A stretch of DNA of 64,000 nucleotides from Hephaestia mangrovi (GTDB taxonomy: Bacteria > Pseudomonadota > Alphaproteobacteria > Sphingomonadales > Sphingomonadaceae): the NCBI RefSeq assembly GCF_019880555.1, contig NZ_JAINVU010000010.1:1-64000 (forward strand), given 5' to 3'. Shown here in pieces: positions 36,840 to 45,543 of this stretch. Position numbers and translations under genes: made by a program. Numbering within the stretch: the first letter of the stretch is position 1; the number at the start of each line of letters is the position of its first letter. Below the pieces are notes generated by a model. That model was given only the letters and a program-made list of their open reading frames with translations. It was not told where the DNA came from and made no database searches.

Positions 36840-37885
36840 CCCGGCCGATCGTCGCGATCGATCCGGTCGACACGCCGTTCAACAGCTTCGTTGAGCGGTT
36901 CTCACGCGCGATCGCGGCAGCGGGGGGTGATCCGGTGCCGATGGGCTGGTCGCTCGGCGAGCTGCTGCGGACGGATATGGTGATCCTCCACTGGCCGACG
37001 TTGTTCATGAGCCTCACCAGCCGCAAGAAGGCGTTCGCCCAATTGCTCCGCTTCCGGATCGCACGACTGATGCGCGGAACGCGTCTCGTCTGGGTGGCGC
37101 ACAATGTCGCGCCACATGAGGACGGCGCCAGGCACGAGATCGTGCCCGATGCTTTCGTGCGGTCGCTCGACGCGATCGTCTACCTTTCGGAAACGTCGCG
37201 GCGACTGGTCGAGCAGCGCTATCCCGCGGCGAAGGGGCGCGCCGCCGTCGTCACCAGACACGGCATCTATGAAGGCGGCAGCGATTCGCGCCCCTTTACG
37301 CCGCCCGCTCACGACGAGGAGGTGCGGCTGCTCAATTTCGGCCAGGTGCGTCCGTACAAGAATATCGAGGAGCTGATCGACGCCGCCGCCGGTCTGTCGC
37401 AGGAGCGCCTGCTGACAACGATCATCGGCAAACAGCTCGACTCCGATTATGCCGACGCGCTCGCTGCGCGGGCGACCGGCGTGGCGTCGGTCGACTGCCG
37501 CTTCGGCGCCGACTTCCTCGAAGAAAGCGATATCGAGCGAGCGCTCGATACGGCACACGGGGCGGTGCTGCCCTATCGCGCGATCCTCAACAGCGGATCG
37601 GCGATCCACGCCTTGTCGCGCCACCGGCCGGTACTCGTCCCGGCCTTGGGATCGATGCCCGAACTCGCCCGCCTCGTCGGTCACGATTGGGTCCAGCTCT
37701 ACGACGGCCGCCTGACGCCCGAGCGCCTCGCCGCCTTTGCCCGGCACGTGCGGCGCCTGCCCGCCGGCGCGACGCCCGACCTCTCGGCGCTGTCGTGGAG
37801 ACGTGTCGAACGCGATCTCGCGCAGTTGTTCGCGTCGTCGGCGGCGGACCGCTCGACGCGCCGGATGGCGGAGCGGACGGCGTGA
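36836..37885 (+). CDS. GT-B-type glycosyltransferase
   Basis: 349 residues from the ATG at 36836; the frame extends upstream but similarity begins here. The N-terminal half has ILHWPTLF and LVWVAHNVAPHE, and the C-terminal half LLNFGQVRPYKNIEELIDAA and VLPYRAILNSGSAIHALSRHRPVLVP, the donor-binding half of GT4-like enzymes. It probably adds one sugar in repeat-unit assembly. It is coupled to the next gene by TGATG. Confidence 0.78.
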   Translation: MTRPIVAIDPVDTPFNSFVERFSRAIAAAGGDPVPMGWSLGELLRTDMVILHWPTLFMSLTSRKKAFAQLLRFRIARLMRGTRLVWVAHNVAPHEDGARHEIVPDAFVRSLDAIVYLSETSRRLVEQRYPAAKGRAAVVTRHGIYEGGSDSRPFTPPAHDEEVRLLNFGQVRPYKNIEELIDAAAGLSQERLLTTIIGKQLDSDYADALAARATGVASVDCRFGADFLEESDIERALDTAHGAVLPYRAILNSGSAIHALSRHRPVLVPALGSMPELARLVGHDWVQLYDGRLTPERLAAFARHVRRLPAGATPDLSALSWRRVERDLAQLFASSAADRSTRRMAERTA

Positions 37886-38913
37886 TGAAGCTGCACTATT
37901 ACCGATCCGCCGAAGGCAATTTCGGCGACGACCTCAACGCGTGGCTGTGGACCGATCTGGCTGCCGATCTGTGGCGCGACGACAGCGCACACCTGTTTCT
38001 CGGCATCGGCACGATCATCGGCAACCCGCTGCCGCACCATGATCGAGTGACGATCTTCTCGAGCGGGGTGGGATACAGCAATCTCGACAATCTGCGTGGC
38101 TACCAGGCGCTCGAAATCGCGTCGGTTCGCGGGCCGCTCAGCGCCGCCGCGCTGGGGTTGCCGGCCGAAAAGGGACTGGCAGACGGCGCATTGTTGCTCC
38201 CTTTTACGAACAGCGTCGGCGAGGCGCCGGCGAAGACAGGGCGAGCGATCTTCATTCCGCACCACGAATCGATGCATGACCGGGGCCTGATCGAAGCGGC
38301 GCGCCTCGCCGGGGTCGCGGTGGTCGATCCACGCGGCGAGTGTCGCGCGGTGATCGATGCGATCAGGAGCGCCGACCGCGTCATCGCCGAATCGATGCAC
38401 GCCGCGATCATCGCCGATACGTTCGGCACGCCATGGGTGCCGGTGGCCTCGACGCGCGGCGTGAGCAGCTTCAAATGGTGGGATTGGTTGCTTACCGTCG
38501 GCCTGCCGTTCGAGCCGCGCATGATCCGCTCGACTTCGGCCGACGACTGGCTGGCAGATCGGTTGCGCGGTCTTCATGGCGAGAACTATTTCGGCGCGGA
38601 CAGCAGTCTCGAAGCGGCGCAGGCCGCCTATCGCAATGCTGTCCGGTTCCGCGCCAGGCAAGGGTGGGAAGCGCGGCGTGACTGGCGCAAGCGACAGATC
38701 GCGCGCGTCACCCGGCTCGGCAAACTGCCGGGGCCGCGATCGTTGGCCGAGCGCGTCGACCGCCAGCTCGTGGAAGGCGCCGCCCGCGATCTGGCGCAAG
38801 TCGTCGAGGCGCCGACCTATCTCAGCGAGCCGGCGCGCCGACAGCAACTCGGCGAGCAGTTGCTCGAACGACTGTCGCGCGTCGCACGCGCCAATGGCGG
38901 ACGCCTGCAATGA
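37885..38913 (+). CDS. Polysaccharide pyruvyl transferase, ExoV-like
   Basis: 342 residues. The N-terminus (MKLHYYRSAEGNFGDDLNAWLW, LFLGIGTIIG) is the start of ExoV-type ketalases, and the middle has SVRGPLSA, IPHHES and the conserved ESMHAAIIADTFGTPWVP of the PS_pyruv_trans family. It would transfer pyruvate from phosphoenolpyruvate to a sugar to give a cyclic ketal, adding negative charge to the EPS. Start and stop overlap both neighbours (TGATG and ATGA), so it belongs to a GT-pyruvyl transferase-GT operon. Confidence 0.87.
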   Translation: MKLHYYRSAEGNFGDDLNAWLWTDLAADLWRDDSAHLFLGIGTIIGNPLPHHDRVTIFSSGVGYSNLDNLRGYQALEIASVRGPLSAAALGLPAEKGLADGALLLPFTNSVGEAPAKTGRAIFIPHHESMHDRGLIEAARLAGVAVVDPRGECRAVIDAIRSADRVIAESMHAAIIADTFGTPWVPVASTRGVSSFKWWDWLLTVGLPFEPRMIRSTSADDWLADRLRGLHGENYFGADSSLEAAQAAYRNAVRFRARQGWEARRDWRKRQIARVTRLGKLPGPRSLAERVDRQLVEGAARDLAQVVEAPTYLSEPARRQQLGEQLLERLSRVARANGGRLQ

Positions 38914-39854
38914 GCGACGTCTCGGCCGTCATCCCGTTGTTCAACAAGCGGCGAACGATCGCCAGGGCAATCGAGTCGGTGCTGGCGCAAACGCAGCCGC
39001 CGCGCGAGATCGTCGTCGTCGATGACGGCAGCAGCGATGGGTCGATCGACGTCGTAGAGCCGTTCAAGAGTCGCGGCGTGCGTGTGGTGCGCCAAGTCAA
39101 TGCCGGTCCCGGCGCGGCGCGCAATCGCGGCGTCAGCGAAAGTGTCGGCGCCTACGTCGCGTTCCTCGATGCGGATGACGAATGGCGACCGAGCCACATC
39201 GAAACCGGTCTGCGCCTGATCGCCGAGAGTTCGGCAACCGCCTATGTTTGCGGCTACGACGCGCCGGAGAGCGGCGGCCTTCGCCCCAACATCATTGCAA
39301 CCCATCGGCTCGCCGGCACGCATTCGATCGAGGACGGCACTGACGGACAACATCTTAAAACGATGATCGATGCCTTGCACTCGAGCTGCGTGATCGTATC
39401 GCGCAGTCATTTCGAACAGCTCGGTGGCTTTTTCGATCGTTACAAGTGCCTCTACGGCGAGGATAGCTGGTTCTATGCCAGGCTGCTCGCCGATGGCGGC
39501 ATCTGTTACGATGCCGCCCCCGACGTCGTGTTCCACGTCGAGGACAGCGCATTGGGTTTCGCGGTGACGAAGCGCGAGGCGGCGCGGCCGCTGTCGCTGT
39601 ACGGTAATGAAATCGCTCGCCGCTATACCGGCCGGGCGCGGCGCGCGTTCGAATCGCTGATCGACGAATATCGGCGCCTGGATATCGAGGCGCTAGTCTT
39701 CGCCGGAGCCTTTCGCGAGGCGTGGCGGCTGCGCCGGATCGACGGGCAGCTCGGCATGATCGAGCGTGGCCGGGATGTCGCGCGCTATCTGCGCTGGAAC
39801 AGCCGCGCGCGTGCGAGCACGGTGCCGTCCCCCGCCACGGCGAACGGAGGCTGA
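38910..39854 (+). CDS. GT2-family glycosyltransferase
   Basis: 314 residues, starting in an ATGA overlap with the pyruvyl transferase gene. GT-A motifs: AVIPLFNKRRTIARAIESVL, VVDDGSSDGS, FLDADDEWRPSH (DXD) and KCLYGEDSWFYARL. Fourth in the plus-strand block of the EPS locus, followed after 3 bp by the flippase gene. Confidence 0.87.
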   Translation: MSDVSAVIPLFNKRRTIARAIESVLAQTQPPREIVVVDDGSSDGSIDVVEPFKSRGVRVVRQVNAGPGAARNRGVSESVGAYVAFLDADDEWRPSHIETGLRLIAESSATAYVCGYDAPESGGLRPNIIATHRLAGTHSIEDGTDGQHLKTMIDALHSSCVIVSRSHFEQLGGFFDRYKCLYGEDSWFYARLLADGGICYDAAPDVVFHVEDSALGFAVTKREAARPLSLYGNEIARRYTGRARRAFESLIDEYRRLDIEALVFAGAFREAWRLRRIDGQLGMIERGRDVARYLRWNSRARASTVPSPATANGG

Positions 39855-39857
39855 CGG

Positions 39858-41294
39858 GTGCGCCGCAACGTCTATAGTACGCTCGGGACGCAATGGGTGT
39901 CGGCGGCGATGGCGATCGTCGCGTCCGTGCTGGTCGCGCGGATGATGCAGCCCGACGAGCTCGGCGTGTTCACCGTGACGATGGCGATGTCGGCGATCCT
40001 CGGCACCTTCCAGCTAGCCGGTACCAGCGAGTATCTGGTTTACGCCAAATCGATCGATCGCGAGGCGCGACGATCGGTTTACGGTCTCACCATTCTGCAG
40101 ACGGCGGCGGTCTGTGCCGTGCTGCTGCTCGGTCGGCCGCTGTGGATCTGGATGTACGGCAATGAAGGCGTCGCCGATGTGGCGGCGGTGATGGCGGTGC
40201 AGATGGCGCTCTACACGCCGTTCGAGCCGATCAATTCCATGCTCAACCGGCAGGAACGGTTCGATCTCATCAGCCTGGTGATGATCGCGCGCAACGGCTC
40301 GCTATCGATCCTCCAGGTGCTCTTCGTCTGGCTCGGCTGGTCGTACATGGGGCTCGCCTATGCCGAACTCGCCTCGGGCATCATCTCCTGCATCGCGTTC
40401 CTGGCGGTCGGTAGGCGATACTTCCTGTGGCGCCCGAGCTTTCGCGGAATGGGCGAAATCCTCGGCTTTTCGGGCAAGCTGGTCGGCGCCAATGTACTCA
40501 ACATGATCAACAGCAACGTCACGCCGATGCTGATCGGCGTGCTCGCGGGGCTCGGTCAAAGCGCGTTGTTCGGCCGCGCCAACATGATCTCGCGCATCTA
40601 CTCGCAGATGGTGTCGCGCGCGATCGATCCGTTGCTCAACGCGCGTATCGCGGCCGACAATCGTCAGGGAGTCGGGCCGGTGCGGACGCTGACGATCAGC
40701 AGCCGGATGCTGCTCACGCTCTCGGTCGCGTTTTTCGGATTCATCGCGCTGACCGCCGATCTGATCGTGCCGTTGATCTTCGGCAAGCAATGGATCGCGG
40801 CAGCGGCGCCGATGCGGGCGCTGGCCTGCGGGTTCGTGGTCTGGCCGCTGACTTCGCCGACCTCGGCGATGGTGCTGGCGGCGTCGCGGCCCGGATTGCT
40901 GCTCCGCATCCGCGCGATCAACATGGCCGTGCGCGCGATTGCCGTCGTCACGCTCGCGCATTGGGGGCTGACCGCAATCGCCGTTGGTCTAGCCGTCAGT
41001 AGCTATATCAGCCTCGCTCAGGCGCTCGACGCCGCGCGCCGGGTGGCTGGGCTCGACATCGGCCAATATCTGCTCGGCTTGCGCCGCAGTCTCGTCGCGG
41101 CGCTCGTCCCATTGGCCATCACCGCCATGGCGCTGCTCGCGCTAGAGGCCTCCGGAGCCACGGATTGGCGGCTGCTGATCGGAACCGGGTTGGTGATGGC
41201 GGTGGCACAGGGCGTCTCGCTGATCCTGTTCCAGCATCCATTATGGCAGGAAATCTGTCACGTAGGCGGCAAGCTGCGCCCGCGCCGGGCGTAG
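39858..41294 (+). CDS. Wzx-type lipid-linked oligosaccharide flippase (MOP superfamily)
   Basis: 478 residues from a GTG with GACGG upstream. About 12-14 hydrophobic segments and family features (N-terminal TLGTQWVSAAMAIVASVLVARMM, LGVFTVTMAMSAILGTFQLAGTSEYLV) identify an oligosaccharide flippase. It would move undecaprenyl-linked repeat units to the periplasmic face for Wzy. Last gene of the plus-strand run from 36594; the next gene converges with 11 bp between them. Confidence 0.87.
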   Translation: MRRNVYSTLGTQWVSAAMAIVASVLVARMMQPDELGVFTVTMAMSAILGTFQLAGTSEYLVYAKSIDREARRSVYGLTILQTAAVCAVLLLGRPLWIWMYGNEGVADVAAVMAVQMALYTPFEPINSMLNRQERFDLISLVMIARNGSLSILQVLFVWLGWSYMGLAYAELASGIISCIAFLAVGRRYFLWRPSFRGMGEILGFSGKLVGANVLNMINSNVTPMLIGVLAGLGQSALFGRANMISRIYSQMVSRAIDPLLNARIAADNRQGVGPVRTLTISSRMLLTLSVAFFGFIALTADLIVPLIFGKQWIAAAAPMRALACGFVVWPLTSPTSAMVLAASRPGLLLRIRAINMAVRAIAVVTLAHWGLTAIAVGLAVSSYISLAQALDAARRVAGLDIGQYLLGLRRSLVAALVPLAITAMALLALEASGATDWRLLIGTGLVMAVAQGVSLILFQHPLWQEICHVGGKLRPRRA

Positions 41295-41305
41295 GCGCTA
41301 CACCG

Positions 41306-42532
41306 TCAAGCGACCGATTCGGGGACCGTGACGATCGTTGCCGAGCGTTCGCCGAGTGCGCTGGGGCGATCGCCCGGGGCGATTTTCTTCATGACGTAAT
41401 CGAGCCCCGACGCTGCGAGGCTGCGATTGCCCTCGCGCATCAACGCCAACTGACTCGCCCGATAATCGCCATCGCCGTGCCGCATGCGCCACATGCCGCC
41501 CGAGACGATCGCTGCGGCCATTTGTTGTTCCAGCGCCGATCCGCTCTGCATGGCCCGCAGCATCGTCATCAGGTGCGGCGTCGGCGCCTGAGCAGCGTTG
41601 AACTTGCCGGCAAGCACACGACCCAGCGTCTCGCGTTCGACCCGGCTGAGCAACATATTTGGGCGGATCGAGGATGCCGCGTGCCAATCCCGGCGTGCCT
41701 GCTCGAGATGTCCGTGACGCGCCATCACGGTTGCCCGCAGCAGACGGCCGGCACGTGCGCGTTCCCAAGATTCGCCGGCTTGATAGGGCGCCTCGAAGCG
41801 TGGCAGCGTAGCGTCGTCACGAAAACGCGCGAAAATCTGGATGTCGGTCTCGGTCCATACCGAGACCATGTCCTCGGCGCTGTGCCGGTGGCTCGACGGG
41901 CCGCGCAAGCCGCTATGCTGACGCTGGTAGAAGATATCGCGGTCGACGAAGACCGGGTCGCTGAGCGCGCTCAGTCGCAATGCCATGTCGTAGTCGATCG
42001 AGCGCGGCAGCGTTTCGTCGAATGCGCCGGCGCGCTGGTAGAGCGCGCGCCGCACCAGCGAGGCATTCTGGAAAATGAAGAAATCCTCCAGCAGGTGACG
42101 GTCGATCGTCCCCCGATCGAGCTTCGGCCAATAGCCGGGGCCGAGGGCACCGCTCGGTGGCTGGCCATCCTGAAAACGGCCGAACGATCCGAACACAAAA
42201 TCGCCGCCGGTCCGCGTCGCGGCGGCGATCAAGGCGTCGACGGCGCCGTCGGCGAGAATGTCGTCGTCGTCACAGATCCACACCCACTCGGTATCGAGCG
42301 TCGCCAGGGCGTGATTGAGCGCTCGCGACTTGCCGCCATTCTCGAGCGATAGCATCCGAACACGCGGACCATAGCCGGCGACGACCTCCGCGGTATCGTC
42401 GCTCGACCCGTCATTGGCGACCAGCACCACGTCATGCGGCCGAGCCTGGCGTAGGATCGCATCCAGCGTGTCGCCGATCATTGTTGCACGATTGAATGTC
42501 GGGACAATGAAACCGATCGTGTCGCGGCTCAT
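41306..42532 (-). CDS. GT2-family glycosyltransferase
   Basis: 408 residues from the ATG at 42532, chosen because AAGGATT precedes it; an in-frame ATG lies at 42598. It shows FIVPTFNRATMIGDTLDAIL, ANDGSSDDT, ICDDDDILADGAVDAL (DXD) and SIDYDMALRLSAL. The C-terminal ~150 residues are helical and may be involved in protein or membrane contacts. It is the only minus-strand gene between 35721 and 44920. Confidence 0.83.
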   Translation of the reverse strand: MSRDTIGFIVPTFNRATMIGDTLDAILRQARPHDVVLVANDGSSDDTAEVVAGYGPRVRMLSLENGGKSRALNHALATLDTEWVWICDDDDILADGAVDALIAAATRTGGDFVFGSFGRFQDGQPPSGALGPGYWPKLDRGTIDRHLLEDFFIFQNASLVRRALYQRAGAFDETLPRSIDYDMALRLSALSDPVFVDRDIFYQRQHSGLRGPSSHRHSAEDMVSVWTETDIQIFARFRDDATLPRFEAPYQAGESWERARAGRLLRATVMARHGHLEQARRDWHAASSIRPNMLLSRVERETLGRVLAGKFNAAQAPTPHLMTMLRAMQSGSALEQQMAAAIVSGGMWRMRHGDGDYRASQLALMREGNRSLAASGLDYVMKKIAPGDRPSALGERSATIVTVPESVA

Positions 42533-42827
42533 TCGGCGCAATCCTTCGAAGCCATTATTCTGATCTGCCCGCAGTGCAACATTCGGGAGAGCCGTCATGT
42601 AGCGCCTATTGTCGGCCAGTCGCGGCCGTTCGCCGCGCAGGCAGGCCGCTTGGTCCCACCGATCGCGGAGATGCGTTGATCTGAAACCCTGCTCGCCGTC
42701 ATTGCGCCCGATCTCGCCACCGCATTTGCCGTCGACCCTAAACTGGAGCATTCAATGCCGCAATGCAGCATTAAGGTGAGACGCACGTCATGACCAAAGC
42801 GTTCCAGCGCGCCATGCGGGCCTCGAC

Positions 42828-43946
42828 ATGAAGATCGCCTATTTCGTCCATGACGTGAACGATTCGGCGGTCGAGCGGCGCGTTCGCATGATGCACGCCG
42901 CCGGGGGCGATCCGATCGTGCTGGGGTTCCGTCGTGGCGACAGCGTAACCCATGCCGTCGATGGGGCGCCGGTTATCGATCTCGGTCGGACGCGCGATGC
43001 CCAACTAGCTCAGCGGGCGGCGGCGGTAGTCGGCAATCTGGGCCGCCCGCGACGGATGCTCGATGCCACCGCCGGTGCCGACGTCGTTATCGGGCGCAAT
43101 CTCGAAGCGCTGGCGCTGGCGGCGAGGGTAAAGCGAGCGTTGCCGCGTGCCGGGCTCGTCTACGAATGCCTCGACATCCACCGGACCCTACTCGGGACGT
43201 CGCTTCCCGCGCGGCTCATCCAAGCGGCAGAGGCACGGCTGCTGCGGCGTGTCGACCTGCTGCTGTCGTCGTCGCCGGCCTTTATCAGCGATTATTTCGA
43301 CCATCGGCCGACGCTTCAAGCGCCGCGTTTGTTGGTCGAGAACAAGGTCCTTGCCCTCGAGGGGGCGCCGCCATCCCCGGCGCCGGTCGCCGCGCAGCCG
43401 CCCTGGGTGATCGGCTGGTTCGGGATGCTTCGCTGCAAGAAGACCTTCGCTCGGCTGGCTGAACTGGTGAACCGCGCGAACGGCTTCGTGCGCGTCCTGA
43501 TCGCCGGCCGCGCCTCGCCCGCCGAATTTCCCGATTTCGAGTCGCAGGTCGCGGGAGTTGAGGGGTTCACCTATCGCGGCCCCTACAAGCCAGCGGACCT
43601 GCCGGCCCTGTATGCGTCATGCCACTTCGCCTGGGCGATCGATTATTTCGAGGAAGGGCTCAACTCGCGCTGGCTGCTACCCAATCGACTGTACGAAGCG
43701 ACCACGTTCGGCGCGGTGCCGATCGCGCTCCGCTCGGTCGAAACCGGGCGATGGCTCGATCGCCACGATGCCGGTCTCGTCGTCGATGACGACCTCGACG
43801 CGCTGGCGAATGTGCTCGCGGGGCTCGATCCGCGCCGATACGCGGCGCTACGCGATCACGTCGCCGCGATCCCGCGACGCGATCTGATCGCCGACCGGAG
43901 GGATTGCGAGCACTTGATGACCGCGCTCACACGGACTCGCCATTGA
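42828..43946 (+). CDS. GT4-type glycosyltransferase, ExoL-like
   Basis: 372 residues. The N-terminus MKIAYFVHDVNDSAVERRVRMM resembles the ExoL-type glycosyltransferases of succinoglycan loci. The C-terminal domain has WVIGWFGMLRCKKTF and the donor-site stretch NSRWLLPNRLYEATTFGAVPIAL of GT-B enzymes. It is coupled to the next GT2 gene by a TGATG overlap and divergent from the previous gene, with ~295 bp of likely promoter DNA between. Confidence 0.82.
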   Translation: MKIAYFVHDVNDSAVERRVRMMHAAGGDPIVLGFRRGDSVTHAVDGAPVIDLGRTRDAQLAQRAAAVVGNLGRPRRMLDATAGADVVIGRNLEALALAARVKRALPRAGLVYECLDIHRTLLGTSLPARLIQAAEARLLRRVDLLLSSSPAFISDYFDHRPTLQAPRLLVENKVLALEGAPPSPAPVAAQPPWVIGWFGMLRCKKTFARLAELVNRANGFVRVLIAGRASPAEFPDFESQVAGVEGFTYRGPYKPADLPALYASCHFAWAIDYFEEGLNSRWLLPNRLYEATTFGAVPIALRSVETGRWLDRHDAGLVVDDDLDALANVLAGLDPRRYAALRDHVAAIPRRDLIADRRDCEHLMTALTRTRH

Positions 43947-44920
43947 TGCGCGACTCGCCGCTGATCATCATCCCGTGCCTCAACGAGGCGGCGCACCTGC
44001 CGTCGCTGCTCGCGCAACTGCTTCGCGACAGCCCCGATGCGCCGATCGTCGTCGCCGATGGCGGCAGTTCGGACCGCAGTCGCGGGATCGTTGCCGAGGT
44101 GGCGCGCGACTATCCCAATGTCGTTTTGATGGACAATCCGGATCGCCTCCAAAGCGCTGGCGTCAATCGCGCCGTGGCGACATACGCGGGCGATCGACGC
44201 TGGTTCGTGCGCGTCGATGCGCATTGCCGCTATCCGGAAAGCTATGTCTCGCGACTGGTCGAGGCGGCGGCGCGGCGCGACGTGGTGTCGGTCGTCGTGC
44301 CGATGGTCACCGAAGGGCATGGCTGCTTCCAGATCGGCTGTGCCGCGGCGCAGAATTCACTACTGGGAACGGGGGGATCGGCGCACCGCCATATCGGGCG
44401 CGGGCAGTTTGTCGAACATGGCCACCACGCGCTGATGGCGGTGGACGCCTTCAAACGTGTCGGCGGCTATAACGAGGCGATGTCCCACAATGAGGACGCC
44501 GAGCTGGACTGCCGCCTGGCGACAGAAGGCCGCATCTGGCTCGAGCCGGCTTGCGCGATCACCTATTTCCCGCGCCGCACCCCGCGCGCACTGTGGCGAC
44601 AATATTATGGTTACGGCAAGGGACGGGCCCAGACCATCGTGCTGCACCGGCTTCGGCCCCGCCTCCGCCAGATGGCGCCGCTCGCGGTCCCCATCGCGCT
44701 GCTCCTCGCTATCTTCGGTGCGCCATTATCTCCGCTTTTCCTCGTCCCCCTGATCGGTTGGGCGGCACTTTGCTTGGGAATTGGCGGCGCGATCGCCATA
44801 CGGTCCCGATCGCTGTGCTCCGCTGCCGCGGGACCTGCAGCAATGATCATGCACCTCGCCTGGGGCTGCGGCTATTTGATCCGGAGATTTGGCATCCGCA
44901 CAAATCGTGTAAGCCAATAA
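43946..44920 (+). CDS. Membrane-anchored GT2 glycosyltransferase, ExoA-like
   Basis: 324 residues from the ATG at 43946. It shows LIIIPCLNEAAHLPSLLAQLL, VVADGGSSDRS, VRVDAHCRYPESYV (DXD) and SHNEDAELDCRL (ED acceptor motif). Two or three C-terminal hydrophobic segments (LAVPIALLLAIFGAPLSPLFLV and after) anchor it to the inner membrane. ExoA-like proteins add an early glucose in succinoglycan. It is the last EPS gene before the mobile-element scar. Confidence 0.85.
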   Translation: MRDSPLIIIPCLNEAAHLPSLLAQLLRDSPDAPIVVADGGSSDRSRGIVAEVARDYPNVVLMDNPDRLQSAGVNRAVATYAGDRRWFVRVDAHCRYPESYVSRLVEAAARRDVVSVVVPMVTEGHGCFQIGCAAAQNSLLGTGGSAHRHIGRGQFVEHGHHALMAVDAFKRVGGYNEAMSHNEDAELDCRLATEGRIWLEPACAITYFPRRTPRALWRQYYGYGKGRAQTIVLHRLRPRLRQMAPLAVPIALLLAIFGAPLSPLFLVPLIGWAALCLGIGGAIAIRSRSLCSAAAGPAAMIMHLAWGCGYLIRRFGIRTNRVSQ

Positions 44921-44935
44921 CCATCGAATGTTGAG

Positions 44936-44949
44936 TGGCGGAGAGGGTG
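44936..44949 (-). other. Possible att scar matching the 3' end of tRNA-Ser
   Basis: TGGCGGAGAGGGTG is the reverse complement of CACCCTCTCCGCCA, the usual 3' end of alphaproteobacterial tRNA-Ser genes, but the flanking bases are not a tRNA. It lies 142 bp before the start of an integrase remnant. Such short duplicated tRNA ends are left when integrases use tRNA genes as attachment sites. Confidence 0.4.
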
Positions 44950-45091
44950 ACGGCAAAGGGGGCGTTCCAGGAGGGATCAGAACGTGTCTAAGTCTTTGAA
45001 TACTTACTTCTTCATAGCAAACTGGCGCTCCTGTTGGCCTCAATAAATTCCGCTCCATCCGACACCGGATGAGGGGCAAGGATCGGCCGCT

Positions 45092-45154
45092 ATGTCCACG
45101 CTTACCGCTCTCAAAATTAAGAATGCCAAGCCTGGTCACCACGGGGACGGGAGA
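45092..45154 (+). pseudogene. N-terminal remnant of a tyrosine-type integrase (DUF4102 arm domain)
   Basis: An ATG opens 21 codons (STLTALKIKNAKPGHHGDGR) that match the arm DNA-binding start of P4-type/DUF4102 integrases, which normally continue G-L-Y-L. Similarity stops at about 45154, where an IS3-type end begins (TGCTGCCGGTTTGGTGGACA). The rest of the integrase is absent from the window. The most likely history is an insertion of the IS followed by loss of the distal part. Confidence 0.6.
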
Positions 45155-45216
45155 GTGGCCTGCTGCCGGTTTGGTGGACACCGAGATAAGGTGGTTTCAG
45201 CTATCGGAGGTCATCA

Positions 45217-45473
45217 ATGCAGAGAAGGAAGTTCGCTCGCGAGTTCAAGCTTGAGGCGGTGCGATTGGTCCGGGAGCGTGGCGTAACGATCGCCGAGGCG
45301 GCCCGCGACCTGGATTTACACGAGAACGTGCTGCGCAAATGGGTGAATAAGTTTGCCGCCGATCCGGGGCATGCCTTTCCCGGTCACGGGCAGATGAGGC
45401 CGAGCAGTTGGAGATCGATCGATTACGCCGCGAAGTGGTGAAGCTGAAGGTAGAACGAGACATCCTAAACTGA
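45217..45473 (+). pseudogene. IS3 orfA (frameshifted)
   Basis: The ATG at 45217 has GGAGG upstream and encodes the HTH part (FAREFKLEAVRLVRERGVTIAEAARDL, LRKWVNKFAADP). Near 45402 one G is missing, so the frame shifts from FPGHGQM to the expected EQLEIDRLRREVVKLKVERDIL in the next frame, which stops at 45471. The expected C-terminal KKAAAYFAKDS is displaced to beyond the palindrome at 45485. Confidence 0.65.
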
Positions 45474-45484
45474 AGCGGGTCAAG

Positions 45485-45504
45485 AAATGATCTGGGGATC
45501 ATTT
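45485..45504. repeat. Palindrome 1 inside IS3 remnant
   Basis: AAATGATC-TGGG-GATCATTT, a perfect 8-bp stem with a 4-base loop, lies exactly where orfA should read through from ILKK to AAAYFAKD. Confidence 0.55.
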
Positions 45505-45543
45505 CGCCGCTGAAGCCGCCGCCTACTTCGCGAAGGACTCGAT

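Noticed and set aside
45390..45480. Programmed frameshift between orfA and orfB of the IS3 element
   Set aside because: IS3 elements do use a programmed shift, but here the shift is a missing base inside orfA, not at a slippery run at the gene border, and other lesions show that the element is dead.
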